53,573 nt of DNA, from positions 1 to 53,573 of the forward strand of contig MEKX01000157.1 of assembly GCA_001767075.1 (NCBI GenBank). Direction: 5' to 3'. Shown here one piece after another: positions 9,606-18,277 of this stretch. Both the position numbers and the translations under genes were made by a program. The stretch comes from Acidobacteria bacterium RIFCSPLOWO2_12_FULL_54_10 (GTDB lineage Bacteria; Acidobacteriota; Terriglobia; 2-12-FULL-54-10). Every line of letters starts with the position of its first letter. Positions within the stretch are counted from its first letter, which is position 1. Below the pieces are notes generated by a model that had not been told where the DNA came from, did not search any database, and was given only the letters and a program-made list of their open reading frames with translations.

Positions 9606-10223
9606 ATGAAGAGAGCGAATCTATTAGGGAAGTGGATCGGGACGTTTTCGATGGTTCTCAGTTTCCTGGCCGTGCACGGCTGGGGCCAGGCAGTGCAAAC
9701 CGAATCCGTGCCCATTTACCGCATCACAGTGGTGGAGCGGACTACCAGAGCCATCAACTACCGCCACCGCGGTGGCTCTACGACGATCGATTTCAAGGGG
9801 ACCGAACTTCTGCCTAGGGCTCGCGGAGAAGCCAAAGTGGAGAGCAAGCAGGGCTACATAGAAATCGAAGTGGAGTTTGACGACCTGCAACCTGCCACGC
9901 AATTCGGGCCGGAATATATGACATACGTCATGTGGGCTGTCACTCCGGAAGGCCGCGCCACCAACCTCGGCGAAGTGCTGTTGAACGGAACCAAAAGTAA
10001 ATTGAACGTCACCACCGAGTTGCAAGCTTTCGGACTAATCATAACAGCCGAACCCCATTTTGCCGTCACACGGCCGAGCAATCTGGTGGTAATGGAGAAT
10101 TCGTTGCGTCCGGAGACTAGAGGCAATATCGAGCTGGTCGAGGCGAAATATGAGTTGCTGGAAAGAGGGCAATATACGGCGGAGATAGACCGGGCGAAAG
10201 TCATTCCAATTCGGTTGGATTAA
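9606..10223 (+). CDS. OmpA-family protein, N-terminal half of a split gene
   Basis: A 205-residue secreted fragment: signal peptide (about 10-29, ending GWGQA), then a beta-rich domain (VPIYRITVVERTTRAINY, GPEYMTYVMWAVTPEGRA, LIITAEPHFAVTRPSN) that in many acidobacterial proteins stands in front of an OmpA domain. ATG 9606 has GGGGGGA upstream. Translation ends at TAA 10221-10223; the next codons, in the same frame, run straight into the coiled-coil OmpA half at 10227. As I know the family, the two parts form one protein of about 540 residues. Alone, this part would be a free periplasmic protein. Confidence 0.8.
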   Translation: MKRANLLGKWIGTFSMVLSFLAVHGWGQAVQTESVPIYRITVVERTTRAINYRHRGGSTTIDFKGTELLPRARGEAKVESKQGYIEIEVEFDDLQPATQFGPEYMTYVMWAVTPEGRATNLGEVLLNGTKSKLNVTTELQAFGLIITAEPHFAVTRPSNLVVMENSLRPETRGNIELVEAKYELLERGQYTAEIDRAKVIPIRLD

Positions 10224-10226
10224 AAG

Positions 10227-11240
10227 GTGCCACTGGAGCTTTACGAAGCTCAGAATGCGGTGCGAATCGCCCAATGGGGATGGGCCGACCGCTATGCCGA
10301 GGAAACCTTCCGAAAAGCCGAGGGACTGCTGCGGCAGGCGGAAAATCTTCAAGCGCAGAAGGCAAATAAGAAAAACATAGTGATGGCGGCCCGGCAGGCG
10401 GCACAGACTGCGGAAGATGCGCGCCTGATCGCAGTGAAGCGGCGGCAAGAAGAACAGATGGCCAACGAACGGGCTGCTGCCGCCGACCGGGAGGCTCGCG
10501 CCAAGGCCGAAGCGGCAGCCGAGGCACAGCGAAGATCTCAAGCGGAAGCGGAGCGTGCCCTTGCCGAGCGCGCCAGGCTGGACGCCGAGCGGGCCAAGCA
10601 GGAGGCACAGAGTGCTGCCGATTTTGCGGCGCGACAACGGGCCGAGGCGGAAACTGCTCGCGCATCGGCAGAGGCTTCCCGCGCTGCGGCCCTAGTCCAG
10701 CAACAGGCCGCGCAACTCGAAGCGGAGAGAGCGCGCATGGCTGCGGATGAGGCCAATCGCCTGCGGCAGCAAGCCGAAGACGACAAGGCTGCGTTGCGAT
10801 CACAGCTCTTGCAGCAGTTAAACATGATTCTGGAAACACGCGACACCGCACGGGGATTGATCGTGAACATGTCCGACGTTCTGTTCGACTTCGGGAAATA
10901 TACATTGCGGCCCGGAGCCCGGGAAAGACTCGCGAAGATATCCGGAATCGTCCTGGGCCATCCGGGTCTTCGACTGGAAGTCGAGGGTCACACCGATAGC
11001 ATAGGAAGCGACGAATACAATCAGCGTCTTTCGGAGAATCGCGCTACTTCTGTGCGCGACTACCTGGTACAGCAGGGCATCTCCATGAACGACATTGTCG
11101 CCCGCGGCTTTGGCGAGACGAGTCCCGTAGCTTCGAACGATACGGACGCAGGCCGCCAGCAGAACAGGCGCGTGGAGCTAGTTGTATCCGGCGAAGTGAT
11201 TGGGACGACGATGGGTTTGTCGTCTCCGAGCAGGCGCTAA
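10227..11240 (+). CDS. OmpA-family protein, C-terminal half of a split gene
   Basis: A 337-residue segment that can start at GTG 10227, three bases after the in-frame TAA. It has no signal peptide, although OmpA domains work in the periplasm. The order is a helical Ala/Glu/Arg-rich coiled coil (about 15-205) and an OmpA peptidoglycan-binding domain (about 215-320) with [52 protein letters not shown] and the QNRRVE end. The peptidoglycan-contact Asp and Arg are present. Only a poor ribosome site precedes the GTG, so the segment may depend on stop readthrough, re-initiation or not be made. It probably anchored the upstream domain to the cell wall. Confidence 0.8.
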   Translation: MPLELYEAQNAVRIAQWGWADRYAEETFRKAEGLLRQAENLQAQKANKKNIVMAARQAAQTAEDARLIAVKRRQEEQMANERAAAADREARAKAEAAAEAQRRSQAEAERALAERARLDAERAKQEAQSAADFAARQRAEAETARASAEASRAAALVQQQAAQLEAERARMAADEANRLRQQAEDDKAALRSQLLQQLNMILETRDTARGLIVNMSDVLFDFGKYTLRPGARERLAKISGIVLGHPGLRLEVEGHTDSIGSDEYNQRLSENRATSVRDYLVQQGISMNDIVARGFGETSPVASNDTDAGRQQNRRVELVVSGEVIGTTMGLSSPSRR

Positions 11241-11281
11241 GTGGTCTTTTCGTGTGTTGTTTCGACGAATCTAGGAGGTGA

Positions 11282-11998
11282 ATGATGCACCGTTATTTGA
11301 ATATTGTGCTCTGCGTTTCATTTGCTGTAGCCACGCTATATGCGGTGGACAAAGCCAAGGAAGAAGAGCGGCTGGAAAATGCCGCCGTCGTGATGGAAGA
11401 AGTCATGGGAATGCCCGACACCATCCCGCAAGACCTATTGGATAAAGCTGAGTGTGTCGTTGTGATACCGTCGGTTACGAAGGTAGCGATCGGAATCGGA
11501 GGAAGCTATGGCCGTGGGGCGATGGCCTGCCGAACTGGCCAGCAATTCAACGGGCCATGGGGCGCGCCGGCAATGTACGCACTGGAAGGTGGCAGCGTTG
11601 GCTTCCAGCTCGGTGGACAATCCACCGATCTCGTTCTCCTGGTCATGAATGAGAGAGGCGCCGACTCGATTCTCCGGAGCGGGGTCAAGTTGGGTGCGGA
11701 GGTCTCCGCCGTGGCAGGGCCAAAAGGCCGGGAGGCGCAAGCAGCCACAGACGCATTCCTGCGGGCGGAAATACTCAGCTACTCGCGCTCGCGTGGTTTG
11801 TTCGCCGGCGTTTCCCTCGCGGGCACCACGCTTCGTTCCGACGATGATGCCAACGAGCGGATTTATGGCCGGAGAATCTCGCCAAGAGACATTGTTCTGG
11901 AAAGTAAGTTCGCTGTTCCGCCCGCGGGCAGTCATTTCGTCCGCGTTTTGCAGAAAAGCGCACCGCGGAATGAATCAGATCAGGCCTCTGTAAAGTAG
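11282..11998 (+). CDS. SYLF (Ysc84) domain lipid-binding protein
   Basis: A 238-residue exported protein of the SYLF/Ysc84 family, which binds phosphoinositide-type lipids in eukaryotes and is of unclear role in bacteria. It has a signal peptide (about 5-22), the helix VVMEEVMGMPDTIPQDLLDKA, AECVVVIPSVTKVAIGIGGSYGRG, NGPWGAPAMYALEGGSVGFQLG, LVLLVMNERG and GLFAGVSLAGTTLRSD, all typical. GGAGG at 11274-11278 serves either of two adjacent ATGs; the second (11285) has the better spacing. It follows the split OmpA gene in the same direction by about 40 bases and may be co-transcribed. Confidence 0.88.
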   Translation: MMHRYLNIVLCVSFAVATLYAVDKAKEEERLENAAVVMEEVMGMPDTIPQDLLDKAECVVVIPSVTKVAIGIGGSYGRGAMACRTGQQFNGPWGAPAMYALEGGSVGFQLGGQSTDLVLLVMNERGADSILRSGVKLGAEVSAVAGPKGREAQAATDAFLRAEILSYSRSRGLFAGVSLAGTTLRSDDDANERIYGRRISPRDIVLESKFAVPPAGSHFVRVLQKSAPRNESDQASVK

Positions 11999-12365
11999 CC
12001 AGAAATTGCCGCGGCGTTGCTTCTAGCGTAACGATCGGTAGTCGTATTGCCCCGTCGACGCAGAGCGTTGCGCGGAAGGCGTTGATACAGCTCCATCGAG
12101 CACTGGCGCAGAGTCTTTACTTGGAGGCTCTGCGCCCGGTGGCGAGGACCCCGCATCGGGGAAATTTTTCCAGCCACTAGGCCAAGCAGGTGGGTGGTCC
12201 CTTGTCGTTTCGATTCCCCTATTCCATTGATTACAAAATAAGTTATTCAATCTTATTCGCTTTGGAAAGGGGGCTGCAGACAAATTGTTTGTCAGGAGGT
12301 AGTCAGGCTAGCGCCTCATGCTGCGGATTTCACAAATGCTCTTGTTTGAGGAAGGAGGAAGACCC
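11999..12365. promoter_or_regulatory. BON gene upstream region: AT-rich element and palindrome
   Basis: 367 bases with no gene. The AT-rich element at 12226-12250 (ATTGATTACAAAATAAG then TTATTCAA) resembles that at 9075-9098 in the same orientation. A short palindrome, GACAAATTGTTTGTC, lies at 12279-12293, about 73 bases before the BON gene ATG, and is a candidate operator. Confidence 0.4.
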
Positions 12366-12979
12366 ATGAGCAGAATTTGCAGAAGGCTTTCCTATGTTTT
12401 CGTCGGCCTCTCGCTTGCCTTGGCGTTGTCCGCCGGCACGTGGGCTGAGCAGCCGATTTCGCCCAAAGCGCAACAGAGATTGGAGCGGGAGGTACGCCAC
12501 GAGTTGATTATGCTTCCCTTCTATGGAGTCTTCGATCACTTGGCATTCCAAGTATCCGGCTATGACGTCGTGTTGACGGGTCAAGTTACGAGGCCAACAT
12601 TGAGATCAGATGCCGAACAGGTGGTGAAAAGGGTGGAGGGGGTTGAACAGGTTACCAACAACGTTGAGGTATTGCCCCTCTCCCCACACGATGACCGAAT
12701 CCGCCGGGCGGTTTACAGAGCCATCTATTCGGAAACCGCTTTGCAGCGCTATGCATTGCAGGCAGTTCCGCCCATTCACATCATCGTGAATGGGGGCCAT
12801 GTCACTCTGGAAGGGGTGGTTTCCAACGCGGCAGAGATGCACCTCGCCAATATGCAGGCCCAGCAGGTCGCTGGCGTCTTCTCGGTGACTAGAAGCTGTT
12901 TCAAAACATGGTACAAGCCACTGATTCTGCTTTGAATTGGTGGCTGTTATCCCGGATAACGTGGTTGAAGGGAGAACCG

Positions 12980-13785
12980 ATGCCACGATCCGGGCCGTTG
13001 TTAAGCGAGTTGCAATGGGAAAAGATCGCGCCTCTGCTGCCCCGCTGCCGCCAGAATCCTCGTGGCGGGCGACCGCGTGCCAGCGACCGCAAGGTGCTGG
13101 AAGGGATTCTTTGGATGTTGCGCAGCGGCGCTCGATGGCAAGACCTGCCGGAGCAGTACCCGTCGCCGTCGACTTGCTGGCGGCGGTTGCGGGACTGGGA
13201 AGAGCAGGACGTTTGGCTGAACCTCTGGCGGGCGTTTCTCGGAGAGCTGAACGAGCGCCAGCAATTGAAGTGGAGCGAATCGTTCCTAGACGGCAGTTTT
13301 GCTCCGGCGAAAAAGGGGGCGCTGCAGTCGGCAAAACCAAGCGGGGCAAGGGGACGAAGTGGATGGTGGTGGTCGACGGCGCGGGTGTTCCTCTGGGAAA
13401 CCAGCTTCACTCTGCATCCCCGGCGGAAGTCCGGCTCGCGGAAACGACGCTGGCGGCCATCCGGGTTCCGACCCGAGGCCGGCCGCGGCAGAAGCCCGCG
13501 CGCGTGATTGCCGACAAGGGCTACGACAGCGACCCGCTGCGGGCCAGGCTGGCGCGACGCCACATCGAACTGATCGCGCCGCATCGCTCGAACCGCCGCA
13601 AGCCGCCGACACAGGATGGTCGCTCGCTGCGCCGCTACCGCCGCCGATGGATTGTCGAGCGCGCCTTCGCCTGGCTCGGCAACTACCGCCGGCTCACCGT
13701 GCGCTGGGATCGCTCGCTCACCATCTACAACGCGTTTTTCCATATCGCCTGCTTCATGATCGTCTTACGGAGGGTTTTGAAATAG
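12980..13785 (+). CDS. IS5-type transposase, two frames joined by -1 frameshift
   Basis: DDE transposase in two overlapping frames. The first starts at ATG 12980 (GGGAGAACCG upstream) and runs in frame to 13507 with the helix-turn-helix region (RPRASDRKVLEGILWMLRSG) and DGSFAPAKKG. The second frame carries GGAAVGKTKRGKG, VADKGYDSDPLRARL (as VIADKGYDSD) and the DDE Glu region RRRWIVERAFAWLGNYRRL, ending at TAG 13785 inside the right inverted repeat. A run of A5G5 at 13310-13319 lies exactly where a -1 slip joins AKKG to GAAVGK, giving the normal IS5 protein. The coding part looks intact. Confidence 0.85.
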
Positions 13786-13787
13786 CT

Positions 13788-14791
13788 TGGCTCTGTTGAC
13801 ATCCTTGGCACAAAAACAGGGAACGCAGATTTGATTCTCGAACAGGCGGCAGGAATATGTTTTCTTTGGGGGCAGGAGGAGAAATGGCCGAAGTCGGGCT
13901 CCTGCCCTTCGCTCGAACCGCCCTGCAAGTTGCTACTGCCGTTCTGCCGCCGTACCGGAGTCGTTTCAGCAAACACCAGTTCACGCAACCGCAGTTGCTC
14001 GCCGTGCTGTGCCTGATGCGCTACGAGGACTGGACCTTCCGGGAAACCGAAGTACGGCTGCGCGAGCACCGGGAATTGCGGCGGGTGTTGCAACTGGGGA
14101 GCGTGCCGGATTACACGACGCTGTATCGTTTCCTGAAGCGACTGGACGAAAAGAAAATCGATCAGGCGCTGGGGGAAGCCGCCCGCCGCGTGAGAACCGT
14201 GGGCCTTCGTCGCCGAGCCCGAGTGGCCGTGGACGCCACCGGATTGGCGCAGGGAGCGGTCAGCACCTTCTTTATGCGGCGCATGCACCATCACACGGGG
14301 CAGCCGCTTCCTTGGCGGCACTGGCTGAAATGGCTGGTGACGGTCGACGTGGATCGTCAACTGCTGCTGTCCCAGACGGCTCGCCGGGGTCCCTGGAACG
14401 ATTGTGCCCACCTGCCCGCCTTGGTGGAGACGGCTAAACAAGTGGTCCCCATCGGAGTGGTGCTTGCCGATGCGGAGTTTGACAGTGAACGCAACCATAC
14501 GTATATCCGGCAACAACTCCGCGCTCGCAGCATCATTCCGGCCAAGCGCGGAAAGAAAACTTGGCGCATTCATGGAGTGCGAGCTGAAATGCGACATTCC
14601 TTTCCCCGGCGGCAATATGCTCGACGCTCCTTGGTCGAGACTGTTTTCTCGACCGTCAAGCGTAAACTCTCCGCCCGTGCGCCGGGTAAAAGTTTGTTTA
14701 TGCAACTGCGCCAAGCCTTGTTGCTGGGCTTGGCCTACAACCTCTACCGGCTCTAGCCGTCGGTAGAGAAAAAAGGATGTCAACAGAGCCA
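13788..14791 (+). mobile_element. Second IS (1004 bp) nested in the first
   Basis: The ends are perfect 19-base inverted repeats (TGGCTCTGTTGACATCCTT at 13788-13806, its complement at 14773-14791). AATAGCT is directly repeated at 13781-13787 and 14792-14798, a target duplication of five to seven bases depending on where the ends are set. The target is the right inverted repeat of the first IS. The perfect repeats and intact gene point to a recent insertion. Confidence 0.9.
13884..14756 (+). CDS. IS4/IS5-type DDE transposase
   Basis: Transposase of the nested IS, 290 residues from ATG 13884 with GGAGGAGAA directly upstream. It has an N-terminal DUF772-like helical domain (FTQPQLLAVLCLMRYEDWTFRE, PDYTTLYRFLKRLD), catalytic Asp in VAVDATGLA, second Asp in VLADAEFDSERNH, and the Y-2-R-3-E-6-K signature in YARRSLVETVFSTVK. 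No stop or frameshift interrupts it, so the enzyme should be active. A long antisense frame opposite it is a shadow. Confidence 0.92.
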   Translation: MAEVGLLPFARTALQVATAVLPPYRSRFSKHQFTQPQLLAVLCLMRYEDWTFRETEVRLREHRELRRVLQLGSVPDYTTLYRFLKRLDEKKIDQALGEAARRVRTVGLRRRARVAVDATGLAQGAVSTFFMRRMHHHTGQPLPWRHWLKWLVTVDVDRQLLLSQTARRGPWNDCAHLPALVETAKQVVPIGVVLADAEFDSERNHTYIRQQLRARSIIPAKRGKKTWRIHGVRAEMRHSFPRRQYARRSLVETVFSTVKRKLSARAPGKSLFMQLRQALLLGLAYNLYRL

Positions 14792-14884
14792 AATAGCTTC
14801 TAGTCATCTGCATGTTGAAACATAAAATCGGACGGGGCAGAGATTCTGCCGTTGATTCTGAGTGGTGTCCAGCCACCCCTAGGA

Positions 14885-16087
14885 TCAGGCGACTTGAGAG
14901 TGAGCGTCGGCCGGCAGAAGTTTCAGCCGGGCAGCCACACCGCGGCTTGCGATGCCGTGATCGAAAGAGCGATGGTTCCCTTCCTGACGCAGCAGGGCAG
15001 CGTTAAAGCGCAAGGCGAGCTCCCCGCAGTGAGTAATCTCATCCGGAAGATCCATTGCCAACTCCACGGATTGGCCTAAGGGAACTGAATTCGGCACAAC
15101 AAAGTAAATGCCAGTCCTTGAAATATCCAGGGCGACACCCCGTACCTCGTGTCGCTCTCCGCTTGGCGCCTGCCAGGCTATTTGAATGGGAAGTTCGAGG
15201 CGATAGCGGGAATCATGCCGGCGTTCGGAAGCCGCGCCGCGATACCCATCTTTCATTTTGGCGTGCGGCAGCCCGATCTCCAATCCTTCGGCTGCTCCGA
15301 TCGTATTGGGAAATTCCTGGCGAGCGTTTTCGACTAAGCCATCGACACAAACATCATCATTATCCGGGTCGTGGTGAAACAGGATCAGGTGTTCCACCCC
15401 GCACTCTTTGGCAATCCGTGTTCCTTCCAACCACGAACTGTGTCCCCAGCCTTTCCTCTCACCTCTCAACTGCTCCGGCGTGTATTGCGCGTCATACACG
15501 AGCACATCGGCCCCTTGGGCCAATTCCCGCAAGGCGCGATCGTGGAATGAAGATCCCGGTTCGTTGTCGGTGGCCAGGACGAAAACCGCGTCGTCGGCCT
15601 CAACCCGGTATCCCGCGCATCCCTGCGGATGAAACAGGGGAGCAGAGCGGATAACCGCACCGTTGAGGCCTATGGGGTCGTAATCCAGATCGTAAAAATG
15701 CCTAGTGGAGCGCAGCATGGTCATATCCACCGGGAAAAACGGTTGGATCATCTGGCCCTCAATCGCCGCCTTCAGCTCCTGCTCGCCTCGCCGCATGGAA
15801 TAAAAAGAGAATTCATTGCCAGCTTTGTAAAAGGGAGCACAAAAGGGAGCCCCCTGGATATGGTCCCAGTGAAAGTGTGTAAGAAAAACGTGGGCGTGGA
15901 TGGCAGAGTCTCTGAATTCGCGTGTTAGGCTTCGGCCCAAGCTTCGCAAGCCGCTTCCGCAATCCAGAATAATCAGCGTGTCGTTTGCCAGCCGAACTTC
16001 GATGCAGGCCGTGTTTCCACCGTAACGCGAGTTGCGTCTTTCAGGAGTGGGGATGGAGCCCCTGACACCCCAGAATTTGATCCTCAT
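14885..16087 (-). CDS. Metallo-beta-lactamase-fold hydrolase fused to PilZ
   Basis: A 400-residue two-domain protein. Residues 1-265 are an MBL-fold hydrolase of the phosphodiesterase/PhnP-like kind: FWGVRGSIPTP, GGNTACIEV, the metal motif HFHWDH (71-76), FHPQG, an Asp in LATDNEPG and a His in LILFHHDPDND. Residues about 285-390 are a PilZ domain with both c-di-GMP motifs, RHDSR (RxxxR) and DISRTG (DxSxxG). This suggests a hydrolase whose activity responds to c-di-GMP. The substrate is unknown; cyclic nucleotides are one option. The ATG at 16087 lacks a clear Shine-Dalgarno. The gene lies just downstream of the IS pair and reads towards it. Confidence 0.88.
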   Translation of the reverse strand: MRIKFWGVRGSIPTPERRNSRYGGNTACIEVRLANDTLIILDCGSGLRSLGRSLTREFRDSAIHAHVFLTHFHWDHIQGAPFCAPFYKAGNEFSFYSMRRGEQELKAAIEGQMIQPFFPVDMTMLRSTRHFYDLDYDPIGLNGAVIRSAPLFHPQGCAGYRVEADDAVFVLATDNEPGSSFHDRALRELAQGADVLVYDAQYTPEQLRGERKGWGHSSWLEGTRIAKECGVEHLILFHHDPDNDDVCVDGLVENARQEFPNTIGAAEGLEIGLPHAKMKDGYRGAASERRHDSRYRLELPIQIAWQAPSGERHEVRGVALDISRTGIYFVVPNSVPLGQSVELAMDLPDEITHCGELALRFNAALLRQEGNHRSFDHGIASRGVAARLKLLPADAHSQVA

Positions 16088-16548
16088 GTGCTGTTAGAAA
16101 GCAACCAGAATGCCAGCGAGACTTTCATGAGATTGGCGCAGTATCTCTTCCAGAATCAATGAGGAGGTATGGAGCCGCACCGCTAGCGCCAACCCCACAA
16201 GGAGGAACAGCGGTTCAACAGGGGAGTACTGAATTACTTCTCGGGAATAGAGACCGGATACTCACGGTCAGCAGCCATCAATCGCTAGCTGCCTGACGAA
16301 GAAGAATTCTGATACCACTTGCGCGAGGTGGACAGGAAAGTTTTCCCTGTTCTCGGTCCATGCAGTGCCTCCTGAGACTTCACTTTGGAGCATCCTCTAA
16401 CTACCTTTGACCACCTTCAAGAACTCATGTAGGGTGAAGCTCCTGCAAAACATCCGTCGCCAAGTCTATTTCTTGTTCTCCCCCGTCTTGGCACAACAGT
16501 TGCAGCATCCTTGGCGAGTGGCGATTGGAGCGTATAGAAAGGGGGCCT
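16088..16548. other. Intergenic, no gene seen
   Basis: 461 bases between divergent genes. Two purine-rich AGGAGG stretches (near 16160 and 16200) precede only very short frames. I see no RNA gene, repeat or clear promoter. Confidence 0.4.
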
Positions 16549-18057
16549 ATGTTAACCAGATTCAAACTCAGTTCGATGGAAGGACGAATCGCCAGAAATG
16601 ATCTAAGAGGTAGCGGCACCGTCCGATTCGGGCCGATTGGGCACCGCTTGCGACAGGCACTGGCGGTGCTTACAACGCTGGCGCTGTTGTCTTCGCTGGC
16701 CTGGGCTGACCGTACGCTGCTGAAGCCCGGCTGGAACATGTTTTCGGCGCAGCAAGACGTTGAAATGGGCCAGCAAGTCTCTCAGGATGCCGAGCGGCAA
16801 TTGCCCATGCTGAACAATTCCCGCGTGGACAACTACTTGAATGACCTCGGTCGTCGGCTGGCGGCAAAGGCTCCAGGCGAGAAATATCCCTACCGGTTCA
16901 AGGCCGTGAATGACCGCGCGATTAACGCCTTTGCGCTACCCGGCGGACCCGTTTACATCAACCGTGGCGTAATTGAAGCAGCCGATAGCGAAGCGCAGCT
17001 CGCTGGAGTGATGGCGCATGAAACCGCTCATGTGGCACTGCGCCACGGGACCAATCAAGCGAGCAAGGCCTACGCCGCGCAGGCGCCGCTCTCAATCCTG
17101 GGCGGCATTCTGGGCAGCAATTCCGTAGGGGCGGTGCTGGCGCAGCTCGGCGCTGGTTTTGCAGTGAATTCCATCCTACTGAAATATTCGCGCACAGCGG
17201 AAAGCCAGGCCGACATCATGGGCACCCAGATCCTCTACGACTCCGGGTATGATCCGCGCGCTATGGCTCAATTTTTCGAGAAGATTCAGGCACAGGATCG
17301 CGGCGGCCGTTCCATCGAGTTCTTCTCAAACCACCCCAATCCGGATAACCGCATCGGACGCGTGAATGAAGAAGTGAGCAAACTCGGCGGACCGCAGCGC
17401 GGGTATAGCACCGATTCCACGGAATTCCAGGAGATCAAGCGCTACGTCCAGTCTTTGCCCGCTGCGTCGAGAGCACAGCAAATGCAAAGCACGAACCGGA
17501 ATGATACCGGTGGCCCGGGGTCACCGCCGCAGTGGCCATCGGAACGGTTCGTCAGTTTTCAGAATTCACTGCTCCGCCTCGATCACCCGGACAACTGGCA
17601 GGCCTACACGCAGGGTGATGCGGTGACCATCGCACCCCGCGGGGGGCTGGTGGAAGACGGCAAAGGGAATCAGGCTCTGGCCTACGGTGTAATCGTGAAC
17701 ATCTTCGACCCGCACTCCAACCGCTACAACCAGCAGTTGCAGCCGCGCGGTTACGGGCAGGACTCCAGCATATTTTTGGAGGACGCGACCGACCAGTTGG
17801 TGCAGGAGTTTCGCCAGTCCAACCGGAACATGCGGGTGGTGCGTTCCCAGGAGAGCATCAGCGTCACTGGCGAGCGCGCGCTTTCGACATACCTTTCAAA
17901 CGATTCGCCCAGCGGGGGCCGTGAGACGAATTGGCTGATCACGGTCGACCATCCCGAGGGCTTGCTATTCCTCGTATTCACTGCCCCGGAGCGCGAGTTC
18001 CAAGGCTATGAAAGCGTATTCCGGCAAATGCTGTATTCGGTCCGGATCAACCGCTAG
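16549..18057 (+). CDS. M48 family metalloprotease (BepA/LoiP-like)
   Basis: A 502-residue exported zinc protease, probably for envelope protein quality control. ATG 16549 follows AAAGGGGGCCT; earlier in-frame codons lack a ribosome site. A signal or anchor segment (about 33-53, LAVLTTLALLSSLAWA) is followed by the M48 domain with AFALPGGPVYINRG, HETAH in VMAHETAHVALRHG, RTAESQADIMG (third ligand Glu) and FFSNHPNPDNRI. The remaining 200 or so residues (from about 330) form a second, beta-rich domain with no TPR, ending FRQMLYSVRINR. That tail recurs in acidobacterial M48 proteins as I know them; its role is unknown. Confidence 0.9.
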   Translation: MLTRFKLSSMEGRIARNDLRGSGTVRFGPIGHRLRQALAVLTTLALLSSLAWADRTLLKPGWNMFSAQQDVEMGQQVSQDAERQLPMLNNSRVDNYLNDLGRRLAAKAPGEKYPYRFKAVNDRAINAFALPGGPVYINRGVIEAADSEAQLAGVMAHETAHVALRHGTNQASKAYAAQAPLSILGGILGSNSVGAVLAQLGAGFAVNSILLKYSRTAESQADIMGTQILYDSGYDPRAMAQFFEKIQAQDRGGRSIEFFSNHPNPDNRIGRVNEEVSKLGGPQRGYSTDSTEFQEIKRYVQSLPAASRAQQMQSTNRNDTGGPGSPPQWPSERFVSFQNSLLRLDHPDNWQAYTQGDAVTIAPRGGLVEDGKGNQALAYGVIVNIFDPHSNRYNQQLQPRGYGQDSSIFLEDATDQLVQEFRQSNRNMRVVRSQESISVTGERALSTYLSNDSPSGGRETNWLITVDHPEGLLFLVFTAPEREFQGYESVFRQMLYSVRINR

Positions 18058-18111
18058 GCTTCGGGCGGCGGAAGAATCTGCCAGGAGGTGGCTGTCAAGA
18101 GGAGGACCAAC

Positions 18112-18261
18112 ATGTGGACCATTTTTGTGATCCTACTTGTCCTGTGGCTGTTGGGAATGATCAGCACCTACACTTTGGGAGGATACCTGCACATCCTGCT
18201 AATTATCGCAGTCGCTGTAGTTCTGATTCGGGTCATTCAAGGACGGAACCCAATCGAGTGA
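18112..18261 (+). CDS. Tiny membrane protein, lmo0937-like
   Basis: A 49-residue protein with two membrane segments (FVILLVLWLLGMIS and LHILLIIAVAVVLIRVI) around TYTLGGYLH, ending QGRNPIE. The size and the W-LG-xxxxxTLGGxxHxLLxxAxxxxxxR pattern match the lmo0937 family. AGGAGGACCAAC precedes the ATG. It lies 54 bases after the M48 gene and 16 before the next small membrane gene, so the three are probably one transcript. Function unknown; relatives are often tied to stress conditions. Confidence 0.8.
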   Translation: MWTIFVILLVLWLLGMISTYTLGGYLHILLIIAVAVVLIRVIQGRNPIE

Positions 18262-18277
18262 TCGTAGAGGAAAAATA

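Larger units (their letters stand above)
12893..14799 (+). mobile_element. IS5-family element (IS427-like) carrying a nested IS
   Basis: The left end AAGCTGTTTCAAAAC (12893-12907) pairs with a right end that reads AAGCTATTTCAAAAC on the other strand, one mismatch. CTAG flanks both sides (12889-12892 and 14800-14803), a four-base target duplication fitting the IS5 group. Without the nested IS and its target duplicate the element is about 896 bp. The right end is cut after GTTTTGAAATAGCT by the second IS, so the element is probably unable to move. Confidence 0.88.
12366..14825 (+). pseudogene. BON-domain protein gene interrupted by nested IS
   Basis: Periplasmic BON (OsmY-like) protein with a signal peptide (about 10-28 from ATG 12366, which has GGAGGAAG upstream) and two BON domains (about 37-103 and 108-175: VVLTGQVTRP, VEGVEQVTNNVEV, IIVNGGHVTLEGVVSN). 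The coding sequence runs to 12888-12892 and breaks at CTAG where an IS begins. Removing the IS and one CTAG copy joins GVFSV to TSHLHVET and a TAA at 14823-14825, a proper BON-style end. As it stands the frame reads into the IS and ends at 12935 after foreign residues, so nearly the whole second domain is still encoded; the product may keep some function. Confidence 0.88.

Noticed and set aside
12889-12935. C-terminal residues TRSCFKTWYKPL of the BON frame
   Set aside because: They are encoded by the left end of the IS and are not part of the native protein.
13725-14876. Long antisense frame (383 codons) across the inner IS
   Set aside because: It lies opposite an intact transposase, has no domain and no ribosome site.
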